A stretch of 48,552 bases of DNA, taken from NCBI GenBank assembly GCA_002706405.1, contig PALN01000087.1, forward strand, positions 1-48,552. The letters run 5' to 3'. This stretch comes from Rhodospirillaceae bacterium. Lineage in GTDB: Bacteria; Pseudomonadota; Alphaproteobacteria; Rhodospirillales; Casp-alpha2. The position numbers and the translations under genes were made by a program. Below are positions 16,641 through 24,614 of this stretch, piece by piece; position 1 is the first letter of the stretch; every line of letters begins with the position of its first letter. A model generated the notes under the pieces. It did no database searches. It was not told the origin of the DNA and saw only the letters and a list, made by a program, of their open reading frames with translations.

Positions 16641-16668
16641 ACGGGGGCCGATATCGGCCCCCGTTTCT
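16641..16668 (+). terminator. Palindromic terminator after the duplicated small protein
   Basis: A perfect 24-bp palindrome at 16641-16664 (ACGGGGGCCGAT and its reverse complement) followed by TTTC. It can act in both directions. Confidence 0.8.
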
Positions 16669-16686
16669 ACTGCCCCCGTTTCTACT
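16657..16686 (+). repeat. Perfect 15-bp tandem duplication
   Basis: GCCCCCGTTTCTACT occurs twice head to tail. The first copy includes the right arm of the terminator, so the terminator's end was duplicated. The rest of 16687-16885 shows no gene. Confidence 0.85.
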
Positions 16687-16885
16687 GGAAGCGTGATTTG
16701 TGGAGACTTTCGAAAACTTTCGGATCACCCTATGCATCATGCCTGACCGCGCGATGTCTCAGGTTCTAAAGCCATAGCGTGCCGCTTGGATTTTAGTGTG
16801 CGTGATTTAATGGAACCTTATGCGATAGGGCCGAAAGCATTTTGAATAACGACCGGTCTACTTTGTCATCGATTTGAGAAAAGCC

Positions 16886-16916
16886 TTGACCCGTCTTTGA
16901 GGCAGCGCCTTATATG
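16886..16916 (+). promoter_or_regulatory. Possible MerR-type promoter of the efflux operon
   Basis: TTGACC at 16886-16891, a 19-bp spacer and TATATG at 16911-16916, the same geometry as the CueR sites. The spacer lacks the GGAGGC block of those sites and its dyad (AGGC-AGC-GCCT) is off-centre. If it is a promoter, transcription would start at about 16923, at the ATG of the first gene. Confidence 0.45.
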
Positions 16917-16922
16917 CTCTTA

Positions 16923-17264
16923 ATGATGCGAAAAACCTTTAATTTCCCGGCCAAGAAAGCGCTTCTGGCGTGCGTCCTGTTCAGCTTTGTCGTGCTGACT
17001 ATGACAGCAGTGATCGCTGCGTCTGCAGACGAAGGCGTTGCCGGTGATTTGATTTCCGTCGCTCATTTGGATCATCCGACAACAAAAAACAATCTCGCCA
17101 ACGAGCATGACGATGTATGTCATTATCTGACCCATCACCTTTCCTGGGTTGAACATAAAATCGAATATGTTTCATGGATGGATAGTGAGGAGCTTCTTCT
17201 TACTGTCTCAGAAAACCGAACGGGATTGGTTTTCTCCGGATTATATCGTCCCCCCAAAGTCTGA
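16923..17264 (+). CDS. Small exported His-rich protein at the head of the efflux operon (CzcI-like position)
   Basis: 113 aa from ATG 16923 (a second ATG follows at once; the frame also has ATG 16914, which lies inside the putative -10). A signal peptide or anchor spans residues 12-33. The mature part holds HLDHPTTKNN, EHDDVCHYLTHHLSW and other His residues and ends in LYRPPKV. Small His-rich periplasmic proteins often precede czcCBA genes (CzcI and similar), and position and composition fit, but I cannot confirm homology. No Shine-Dalgarno sequence is visible, so translation may be leaderless. Confidence 0.6.
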   Translation: MMRKTFNFPAKKALLACVLFSFVVLTMTAVIAASADEGVAGDLISVAHLDHPTTKNNLANEHDDVCHYLTHHLSWVEHKIEYVSWMDSEELLLTVSENRTGLVFSGLYRPPKV

Positions 17265-17345
17265 GTTTCCACGCAATGCACCTAACTGCGCGAGGCCCTG
17301 TGGCCACGCGATGTCGTTCATTTGTGCTCATTTGGAAACTCAAAC

Positions 17346-18566
17346 ATGCTCAATATCAATCAAGCCGCAGCAGCGCTTGCGCTAGCAGCGGTGGCTTTGG
17401 CGCCATTGTCGTTGGCTGCTCAGCAGCCTCAGCGCCTAAGCGCTTTCATCGATCAGACGATCAATCTCCATCCGGCAATTCGAGCGGCGGAAAAAAACCT
17501 GTCCAAAGCCAAAGCGTCAGCGAGTGCGGCGGGTCAATATCCATACAATCCAGAACTTGAGGCCGGTTACGAAGAGACAGCAGAAAAATCCAGAGAGTTC
17601 GGCCTATCACAGACAATCGATGTCTGGGGCCGGCGCGGAGCCGCTGAATCACAGGCAACCGCGGAAATCGAAATCGCTCGCGCGGAATACAATCTTGTAC
17701 GAACGGATCTGCTAGAAGCCCTGCTCCGAGCATTGGGCGCCAATCGGGAGCAGATCGCTCTCCGGCAGTTGGCGGAAAAACGCCTTAACTTAAGTGATCG
17801 CTTCCTTACTTTGACTCGCAAGTTTGCTGCTGCCGGTGACATTGGCAGTGCAGAGGTGCTGACGGCCGAAGTCGGACGTTCTAGCGCCGAACTTCAGGTT
17901 GGCGCTGCGAAAGCCGCAGTCGCGGATGCTCAGTCTGCACTCATTGCCCTGGCGGGTGAGCAAAGAAAGGTATGGCCGGAGCCAATCGAAATCATCGGAC
18001 GGGCCTTTGACGCCCTTACCGCTGATATCGAAAAAACACCCGAAATGATCATGACCCGCGCGACACTGAACGCGAGCAAGGCGAGTATCCAGGTCGCTGA
18101 AAAGCTATGGATGCCGGATCCGACAATCGGCGTGCGAGTTGGAAAGGATGGGGACTCCGATCTCTTTGGGGTTTCACTTTCCGTACCCCTTCCTGTCTGG
18201 AACCGTGGGTCGGCTGAAAAGCTCGCCGCATCCGAAGACGCGGCAAGCAAAGAGTTCTTGGTGGTGGAAACGCGTAGGCGGTTATACGCACGTCTCGCCA
18301 CAGCGGAAGTGAATTTTCGGTCCGCCAGCGAGGCAGTGACGCATTGGCGGTCAATCGCGCGGCCGACGATCGCCCGTCAGGAAGCGCTTCTAGAACGGCT
18401 GTCCGAGGCACGTGAAATCGGTGCTCTGGAATACCTGCAGCAACTCGATCGCCTCTTGGAAACCGAGGCCTTGGGTATCGAACTGGAACAATCTCTATGG
18501 AGCGCATGGATCGATCGCCTGCGTGCCGGCGCCAATCTTCTGACCTGGGTGGAGGAATTGAAATGA
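17346..18566 (+). CDS. czcC: CzcC-like outer-membrane factor of an RND efflux system
   Basis: 406 aa from ATG 17346. After a signal peptide (ALAPLSLAA) the protein has two long alpha-helical, Ala/Glu/Leu-rich repeats typical of TolC-family outer-membrane factors; NPELEAGYEETAEKSREFGLSQTIDVWGRR and its later counterpart DLFGVSLSVPLPVWNRG fall in the beta-barrel strands, split here across residues of the two repeats. It forms the trans-periplasmic exit duct for the CzcB-CzcA pair. The stop overlaps the czcB start by 4 bases (ATGA), indicating translational coupling. Confidence 0.9.
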   Translation: MLNINQAAAALALAAVALAPLSLAAQQPQRLSAFIDQTINLHPAIRAAEKNLSKAKASASAAGQYPYNPELEAGYEETAEKSREFGLSQTIDVWGRRGAAESQATAEIEIARAEYNLVRTDLLEALLRALGANREQIALRQLAEKRLNLSDRFLTLTRKFAAAGDIGSAEVLTAEVGRSSAELQVGAAKAAVADAQSALIALAGEQRKVWPEPIEIIGRAFDALTADIEKTPEMIMTRATLNASKASIQVAEKLWMPDPTIGVRVGKDGDSDLFGVSLSVPLPVWNRGSAEKLAASEDAASKEFLVVETRRRLYARLATAEVNFRSASEAVTHWRSIARPTIARQEALLERLSEAREIGALEYLQQLDRLLETEALGIELEQSLWSAWIDRLRAGANLLTWVEELK

Positions 18567-19840
18567 AGAGCAAGAATTTAATGATTTCAGCCTGTGTTGC
18601 GGGGCTAATTTTTGTCACTCCCGTGATTGCCTTCGGCGCCGACTCTCACGGGCACGGTCCTGAAGAGATTAAAGGTCACGAAGAAAAATCTGATCATTCT
18701 GAGGCGTCTTCTAGCGCGCGAGATACGGAAAAAAAGGGCCATTCAGATAAAGAAGCTGATGGAGATCATGCGGAAGGCGAAAAGCCGCATGGCAGTGAAG
18801 GGCATGAAGAAAAAAAGGCGGAAGGCATTTCGCTTTCAGAAGCCCAACTCCGAGAAGCCGGTGTGATTGTCCGCCCACTGCAGCCTATGCAGGTGCCCTC
18901 TCGGCTGAATGTTCCGGGCGAGGTTCTTTTCAACCAGTACAAGACCCGTATTGTTACTCCGCGGATCACGGCGATGGCCCTGAAACGCGAGGCCATCATG
19001 GGTCAGCAAGTCCGAAAGGGAGATGTCCTTGCGACCTTATTCAGTGTCGAAATGGCCCAGGCTCAAGGCGAATACATCGTCGCGTCCACTGAATGGAACC
19101 GAGTCCGAAATATCGGGGAAAAAATCGTCTCAGAAAAACGGGCGACCGAAGCTCGTGTAAACCAGCAACAAGCCAAGGCACGTCTGATTGCATATGGCCT
19201 GACAAAAGATCAAATCGCGGCCCTGTCCGCCCAGGTCTCTCTGGAAGCGCCGGGCCAATTCGACATCCTTGCGGACCAGGACGGTCTTATCGTGGTCGAT
19301 GACTTTCTGGTTGGGCAGGTCATCGAGCCGGGCACGCCGATCTATAAAATTACGGATCCGGAATCACGATGGATCGAAGCCAGGATCAGCCCCTCGGAAG
19401 CACGATTGGTCGAACCAGGTGGTCTGGTCAGGGTCGAAACAGAATCGACAGGTGCTCAAGCGTATGAGGGGCGAGTCCTCCAGATCGAACAACAAGTCGA
19501 TGAGAAAACCCGGACCCTGGGCGTGCGGATCGAAGTGATCGACCCTCAGCAACAATTGCGCCCTGGACAGTTCGTCACGGTTTCGTTGAACGGGGGCGGA
19601 CACGCGAACGTGTTGGCCTTACCGAAAAAGGCCGTGCTTCGGGGGCCCGATGGAGATTGGACAGTATTTCAGCAGGTGTCGGCTGAGAGGTTCGAGCCTG
19701 TGGAAATTCGTGTCATTCGAGAAACCTCAGGGTTGGTGGTGTTCGAGGGAATCCCGGTCGGCGCAAAGGTGGTGACCGACGGTGCTTTCTTCGTGCAGTC
19801 GGAGCTCGCGAAAAGCGGGTTCAGCGTTCACAACCACTGA
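18563..19840 (+). CDS. czcB: CzcB-like periplasmic adaptor (membrane fusion protein)
   Basis: 425 aa from ATG 18563 (GGAGGAATTG upstream). A signal peptide ends near IAFGA. Residues 26-90 are extremely His-, Glu- and Lys-rich (DSHGHGPEEIKGHEEK, GDHAEGEKPHG), a metal-binding extension seen in CzcB-type adaptors. The rest has the split lipoyl/barrel-sandwich and helical hairpin domains (VRKGDVLATLFS ... EYIVASTEWNRV; LADQDGLIVV) and beta-barrel and membrane-proximal domains (RPGQFVTVSLNG). It links CzcA to CzcC and may deliver metal to the pump. Confidence 0.92.
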   Translation: MKSKNLMISACVAGLIFVTPVIAFGADSHGHGPEEIKGHEEKSDHSEASSSARDTEKKGHSDKEADGDHAEGEKPHGSEGHEEKKAEGISLSEAQLREAGVIVRPLQPMQVPSRLNVPGEVLFNQYKTRIVTPRITAMALKREAIMGQQVRKGDVLATLFSVEMAQAQGEYIVASTEWNRVRNIGEKIVSEKRATEARVNQQQAKARLIAYGLTKDQIAALSAQVSLEAPGQFDILADQDGLIVVDDFLVGQVIEPGTPIYKITDPESRWIEARISPSEARLVEPGGLVRVETESTGAQAYEGRVLQIEQQVDEKTRTLGVRIEVIDPQQQLRPGQFVTVSLNGGGHANVLALPKKAVLRGPDGDWTVFQQVSAERFEPVEIRVIRETSGLVVFEGIPVGAKVVTDGAFFVQSELAKSGFSVHNH

Positions 19841-19858
19841 TCGGCAGGAACTAGCACC

Positions 19859-22800
19859 ATGTTGAATAAGATCATCGACCTTGGGATCCAGGGACGACTT
19901 CTCGTCGTCCTTGTCCTGTTTGGAATCATGGCTGGCGCAGCGATTCTGCTGCCCCGTCTTAACCTTGACGCTTTTCCGGATGTTACAAATGTTCAAGTCT
20001 CGATCAATACGGAAGCACGCGGCCTTGCCGCCGAGGAAGTTGAACAACTGATCACTTACCCGATCGAGGCAGTGATGTACTCGATGCCGGATGTATCGGA
20101 AGTCCGCTCAATATCGAAATCCGGCCTATCGGTTGTCACCGTCGTATTCGCCGAAGGGACAGACATCTACTTTGCACGCCAACTCACGTTTGAGCGTTTA
20201 CAGGCGGCAAAAGAACAAATCCCGGAGGGTATCGGTTCTCCTGAAATGGGGCCGAACACGAGTGGTTTGGGGCAGGTGTTCCAATATGTCCTGCGTTCCG
20301 AGGCTACGGATGCCTTCGACGTCACGGCATTGCGTAGTCTGAATGATTGGGTCGTGAAGCTGTTGCTCATGCCCGTGGATGGCATTACCGAAGTTTTGTC
20401 CTTTGGGGGGGAAGTTCGCCAGTATCAAGTGTTGGTCAATCCGGAACGGTTGCTTTCCTACGGCCTGCATGTCCGCGAAATCCAAGAAGCGATTGAAAAC
20501 AACAATCGCAATGCGGGCGGGTGGTTCATGGACCGAGGTCAGGAACAACTCGTCATCCGGGGCGTCGGCTGGGTCAGAAGTGAGCAAGATGGCTTGCGGG
20601 ACATCGGTAACATACCGATCAAGGAAGAAGACGGTGTCGTTGTTCGGGTGAAGGACGTCGCGGAAGTCGCCTTCGGAAACGAGATTCGACAAGGGGCCGT
20701 TTCGATGACCGCGCGCTCCCCCGACGGATCGCCAGTCCAGTATGGCGAGGTTGTTACGGGGATCATCCTGAAGCGGACGGGAGCGAATACCAAAGCAACC
20801 ATCGATGGCGTGAAATCACGATTGCCGATCATCCAGAATGCCCTTCCCAAAGGGGTATTGCTCGAGCCCATCTATGACCAGGCTGATTTGATTACAAAAG
20901 CAGTGGAAACGGTGACACGCGCCTTGATCGAGGCGTTTGCATTGATCGTCGTGATTCTTCTTTTGTTTTTGATGAACCTGCGGGCGTCGCTCTTGGTTCT
21001 GGTCTCCGTGCCTGTGTCGATCGGTCTCGCCTTGATGGCCATGGCTTATTGGGGGGTATCGGCTAATCTTATGTCGCTCGGCGGATTGACGATTGCGATC
21101 GGCATGATGGTCGATGGTTCCGTCGTGATGATGGAGAACATCTTCAAGCACCTGACCTCCCATGGCGAGGGGAGTGCACCCCGAACATTGGGGCAGGAGC
21201 CTCATGCCTTACGCTTGAGGGTTCAGGAGGCCGCCAAAGAAGTCGGCCGGCCGGTTTTCTTCGCCGTCCTCATCATCATCGTGGTGTTTGCCCCGCTGTT
21301 CAGTCTTGAAGGGGTCGAAGGAAAACTCTTTCAGCCAATGGCGACTTCAATCGTTTTGGCCATGATGGCATCGCTTGTCGTCGCGCTGATCGTCATTCCC
21401 GCGTTGGCGACTTATGCTTTCAGTCGACCGGTCAAACATCGCGACAGTCCCATTTTCAAGCCGATTGAGGCAACTTACAGGTGGGGACTTGCCAGAGCAC
21501 TGAACAATCGTATTGCCGTGACTTTGGTGGCGCTTGCGATCTTCCTTGGGTCTCTTGCCACGGTTCCATACTTGGGAACGGAGTTCGTGCCGGAACTGGA
21601 GGAGGGCACTCTCAATGTCCGGGTAACTCTCGGGCCCTCCGTGAGTCTCGATACCTCTCTCGAGGTCGCAAAAAAGCTTGAGCGGAAGCTGATCGACTTT
21701 CCAGAAGTTACCTACGTTTCTGCACGCGTTGGTCGGCCGGAGCTTGGGGGTGATCCGGAACCCGTTTCCAACATCGAATTATTGGTCGGGCTTTTGCCCG
21801 TAGATCAATGGACGTCGGCCGAAAACCGAAAAGGACTTCAAGCCTTGATGGAGGCCAAGATGTCTGTTCATCCGGGTCTATTGTTCTCCTTCTCCCAACC
21901 CATCGCGACGCGCGTCGACGAACTGCTTTCGGGTGTGAAAGCTCAATTGGCCGTTAAGCTATTCGGGCCGGACCTGGACACTCTTGCCAAGAAAGGACAA
22001 GAGATCGAGGCATTCATTAAGACTGTGGATGGTACGCGTGATGTCGCCATGGAACAGGTCGTGGGTGAGGCTCAACTGGTGGTCAGCCCGGACCGTGACC
22101 GTTTGGCGCGCTACGGCATTCCTGTCAGCCAGGTAATGGACTTGGTGGCCGATGCCATTGGCGGTGTCTCAGCGGGGCAGGTAATCAGCGGAAACGAACG
22201 CTACGATATCTATATCCGTTTGGCTTCGGAGTTTCGTGACAGCACAGAAGCAATCTCAGGCCTTGTCCTCCAGGCGCCTAACGGCGGATGGGTCCGTCTT
22301 CGCGATGTTGCGTCCGTGGACATTATCAGCGGTCCGCCACAAATTCGAAGGGATGACGTACAAAGGCGTGTCGTTATCCAGGCAAACGTCGAAGGACGCG
22401 ACATGGGTGGGCTTGTTTCGGAATTGGAGAAACGAATCCCCGAAGCTGTCGAACTCCCACCGGGCTACTCGGTGGTATTCGGAGGCCAATTCGAGAATCA
22501 ACGCCGCGCACAAGAACGTCTGACCATCGTCGTTCCGCTTTCTCTGTGCCTGATATTTCTGTTGCTGTTCTTCGCCTTTGGGTCCGTTGGTCAGTCGTTC
22601 TTGATCATGGTGAATGTGCCACTGGCGCTGATCGGCGGAATCTTCTCGTTGTTCCTCACGGGACAGTTTCTGTCCGTTCCGGGATCGATCGGCTTTATCG
22701 CGTTGTTTGGCGTGGCTGTCTTGAACGGCGTGGTGATGGTCAATGCCATTAACCAAAACATTCTCGGGGGCATGGAGCCTGACGAGGCCGTGTATCAAGG

Positions 22801-23056
22801 CGCGTTGTCGCGTCTTCGGCCCGTTCTAATGACGGCGTTGATTGCCGCACTGGGCCTGATCCCGATGCTGCTTTCGACGGGTGTTGGTTCTGAGGTTCAG
22901 CGGCCTTTGGCGACCGTGGTGGTCGGGGGGCTGCTCAGTTCGACATTGCTCACTCTACTTCTCTTGCCCGCGCTCTACACGTGGTTCTCGCGAGGCATGC
23001 TCCGCTATTGGCGGCGTACTCATCAGTCCAACTATCAAACTTCGGAGGTAATGTGA
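19859..23056 (+). CDS. czcA: CzcA-like heavy-metal RND efflux pump
   Basis: 1065 aa, the full length for HME-RND transporters, with 12 membrane helices, large periplasmic loops and the helix-4 motif MVDGSVVMMEN. NLDAFPDVTNVQVSINTEA near the N terminus is characteristic of the family. At the positions where CusA has its three Cu+/Ag+-binding methionines (in LLYMPSTLPG, APLEMVETT and RIDMLATG), this protein reads TLNVRVTLG, EPVSNIELL and RVDELLSG, so a monovalent-metal specificity is unlikely and a divalent cation is more probable. The exact metal is not readable. The start follows CAGGAACT; the stop overlaps the downstream lipoprotein start by one base. Confidence 0.92.
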   Translation: MLNKIIDLGIQGRLLVVLVLFGIMAGAAILLPRLNLDAFPDVTNVQVSINTEARGLAAEEVEQLITYPIEAVMYSMPDVSEVRSISKSGLSVVTVVFAEGTDIYFARQLTFERLQAAKEQIPEGIGSPEMGPNTSGLGQVFQYVLRSEATDAFDVTALRSLNDWVVKLLLMPVDGITEVLSFGGEVRQYQVLVNPERLLSYGLHVREIQEAIENNNRNAGGWFMDRGQEQLVIRGVGWVRSEQDGLRDIGNIPIKEEDGVVVRVKDVAEVAFGNEIRQGAVSMTARSPDGSPVQYGEVVTGIILKRTGANTKATIDGVKSRLPIIQNALPKGVLLEPIYDQADLITKAVETVTRALIEAFALIVVILLLFLMNLRASLLVLVSVPVSIGLALMAMAYWGVSANLMSLGGLTIAIGMMVDGSVVMMENIFKHLTSHGEGSAPRTLGQEPHALRLRVQEAAKEVGRPVFFAVLIIIVVFAPLFSLEGVEGKLFQPMATSIVLAMMASLVVALIVIPALATYAFSRPVKHRDSPIFKPIEATYRWGLARALNNRIAVTLVALAIFLGSLATVPYLGTEFVPELEEGTLNVRVTLGPSVSLDTSLEVAKKLERKLIDFPEVTYVSARVGRPELGGDPEPVSNIELLVGLLPVDQWTSAENRKGLQALMEAKMSVHPGLLFSFSQPIATRVDELLSGVKAQLAVKLFGPDLDTLAKKGQEIEAFIKTVDGTRDVAMEQVVGEAQLVVSPDRDRLARYGIPVSQVMDLVADAIGGVSAGQVISGNERYDIYIRLASEFRDSTEAISGLVLQAPNGGWVRLRDVASVDIISGPPQIRRDDVQRRVVIQANVEGRDMGGLVSELEKRIPEAVELPPGYSVVFGGQFENQRRAQERLTIVVPLSLCLIFLLLFFAFGSVGQSFLIMVNVPLALIGGIFSLFLTGQFLSVPGSIGFIALFGVAVLNGVVMVNAINQNILGGMEPDEAVYQGALSRLRPVLMTALIAALGLIPMLLSTGVGSEVQRPLATVVVGGLLSSTLLTLLLLPALYTWFSRGMLRYWRRTHQSNYQTSEVM

Positions 23057-23493
23057 TGCGTAAACTCTTTCCTGTAACAGCCGCGCTGTTTGGAGCCATT
23101 CTTTTAGCGGGCTGTGCCTCAAACAGCCAAGAAATCACAAAAATGGGTGGCCTTTCGATCAAAGTTGAAAATACGGCCAAGACCGAGATCGATATGGTTA
23201 AAATATGGAAAAGGGAAGATGGTGAGCTCATCCTTACCGGACGAATTATGCAGCGTGGGTACGGGAGTTTGATCCGTGGGCATGTGGATGTTGAGTTCGT
23301 CGACAATGGTACGAATGCGCAGCGGCAATATGTCGGCGACATTCAACGAGCGATACCGATCACGAAGCACTTCAAGCGAGCGAACTTCGATTCCAATTTA
23401 GGGAACTTGGAATTGGCCGCAGGGCAATTGAACCTGCGTTACCACGAAGAAGCTCACCAGCTTGAGCCGATGGAATTGAAGAAGAATACGTGA
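23056..23493 (+). CDS. Small lipoprotein ending the efflux operon (paralogue of the gene at 482)
   Basis: 145 aa; the start overlaps the czcA stop (TGATG) and has a strong GGAGGT 6 bp upstream. Lipobox LLAGC with Cys20. It shares with the 482 lipoprotein the blocks W-x-REDG-x-LTGRIMQ, RGHVDV and RYHEEAH, in the same order and spacing, so it is a second member of the same unnamed family. Association with both a copper regulon and an RND operon in one window suggests a role common to periplasmic metal handling. The C-terminal 15 residues are a unique extension. Confidence 0.78.
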   Translation: MRKLFPVTAALFGAILLAGCASNSQEITKMGGLSIKVENTAKTEIDMVKIWKREDGELILTGRIMQRGYGSLIRGHVDVEFVDNGTNAQRQYVGDIQRAIPITKHFKRANFDSNLGNLELAAGQLNLRYHEEAHQLEPMELKKNT

Positions 23494-23527
23494 TCGCTTA
23501 TCACAGCTGGAATGTATGAAACATCGA

Positions 23528-23554
23528 GAGGCCCGCATTTTGCGGGCCTCTTTC
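23528..23554 (+). terminator. Rho-independent terminator of the efflux operon
   Basis: Perfect 10-bp stem GAGGCCCGCA / TGCGGGCCTC with loop TTT, followed by TTTC. Confidence 0.88.
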
Positions 23555-23620
23555 ACCGACGTTATTATGCGATCGGGAGTGCTGAATAGGGGAGCAAGTG
23601 GATATAGGCGAAGGAATACG

Positions 23621-24505
23621 TTAATGACCTCTGCGGGACTCACCGATAGGAGACGGTGCCCAGCTTTGGGGGCCAAACTGCAACCGACGTGCTTCGCTCT
23701 TGGGGAAAAGCGTCCAATTCACGTGTGCGTACGCTTCCTCAAGGTCGGTGCAAATTCTGCTTAAGATACTCCCGGCTTTATTTGTCGAGCCATCAGTCGC
23801 GACCTTAAGTGGACGCTTTCCCGATAACGCCAATCTCCGCTCGTCTTCCAGCCAATCAAGCGTGAGCTGCTCGAAGACAAAGGCTTTGCCGAACTCGTCG
23901 GACTGGACTGACTTGGAGCGCGCCAAGACCCAGAAGGTTTCGGGGACCGTCGAACGAGCCTTGGAATGCAGCTCAAGCTGTGAGTAAGGCACGCGGGGCA
24001 AGGTCGTGGCATACGTTGCCGCACGTTCTATGAGACCGGTGTTGTCGAAACTTAATTCCGCGCCCGGCTCGCTTGGGAGTTCGGTGATGACCCAAACTCT
24101 CTTCGAATTGCGATCCCGAATTTGCGTGAACCCGTAGCGGATGAAGGTGGTTTTGACGGAAAAGGGACGGGCTTCGTTGTGCCAGGGAACGACCAGGATC
24201 TTGAATGGAAGTTCATCCTGACCAGCCCAAGGTTCGAGTCCGATCGCGATCTCCGTCGTATTACCGCGCATCGTCATGAAGCGTACGCCGGCACTTTCGA
24301 GAGCTTCCGAAATGGCGCCGATCACTTGGCGGCGGCTTGGTGAGAGAAAATTTCTACGAGGAATGATCGTCCGGAAATCGGTAGAGCCCTCTTCCATGCG
24401 GCGGACGGTGCCCACTCCGATGCCCGCAGCGAACGCCAAATTGCGCTGTTCCCAGCCTAACAGGGCCCGGGCGGCGGCGATCTCCGTGGAGGTGAGCGGC
24501 ATCAT
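23621..24505 (-). CDS. XRE-like DNA-binding regulator with large unknown C-terminal domain
   Basis: 294 aa; two adjacent ATGs at 24505/24502, TAAGG upstream. Residues 1-40 form a short helix-turn-helix (TSTEIAAARALLGWEQRNLA, then GVGTVRRMEEG) of the XRE type. A second block (RQVIGAISEALESAGVRFM) resembles the continuation of small XRE proteins, and the remaining ~210 residues match no family that I recognise. It diverges from the PcfJ-like gene at 24615. Both promoters carry a TGCTWAGCA motif, which I infer to be its operator; a third copy lies before the gene at 33482. Confidence 0.65.
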   Translation of the reverse strand: MMPLTSTEIAAARALLGWEQRNLAFAAGIGVGTVRRMEEGSTDFRTIIPRRNFLSPSRRQVIGAISEALESAGVRFMTMRGNTTEIAIGLEPWAGQDELPFKILVVPWHNEARPFSVKTTFIRYGFTQIRDRNSKRVWVITELPSEPGAELSFDNTGLIERAATYATTLPRVPYSQLELHSKARSTVPETFWVLARSKSVQSDEFGKAFVFEQLTLDWLEDERRLALSGKRPLKVATDGSTNKAGSILSRICTDLEEAYAHVNWTLFPKSEARRLQFGPQSWAPSPIGESRRGH

Positions 24506-24531
24506 GGCCTTACTTTACTCAGCAAAATGGG

Positions 24532-24548
24532 TGCTTAGCAACAAATTG
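24532..24548. promoter_or_regulatory. Operator-like motif TGCTTAGCAACAAATTG (site A)
   Basis: 27-43 bp upstream of the XRE-like gene. The core TGCTTAGCA is an inverted repeat. Related sites at 24580 and 34464 give the consensus TGCTWAGCAWCAAWTWR. Confidence 0.6.
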
Positions 24549-24549
24549 G

Positions 24550-24578
24550 TTGACATTTAAATATGTTCTGTCAAATAA
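24550..24578 (+). promoter_or_regulatory. Sigma-70-like promoter of the PcfJ-like gene
   Basis: TTGACA at 24550-24555, a 17-bp spacer and AAATAA at 24573-24578. TTGACA and TGTCAA (24567-24574 region) also form an inverted repeat. Operator-like site B starts 2 bp after the -10, where a repressor would block initiation. Confidence 0.6.
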
Positions 24579-24579
24579 A

Positions 24580-24596
24580 TGCTAAGCATCAATTTA
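24580..24596. promoter_or_regulatory. Operator-like motif TGCTAAGCATCAATTTA (site B)
   Basis: Overlaps the expected transcription start of the gene at 24615. Same consensus as sites A and C. Confidence 0.6.
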
Positions 24597-24614
24597 TCGG
24601 TGAAAAGAGATAAA

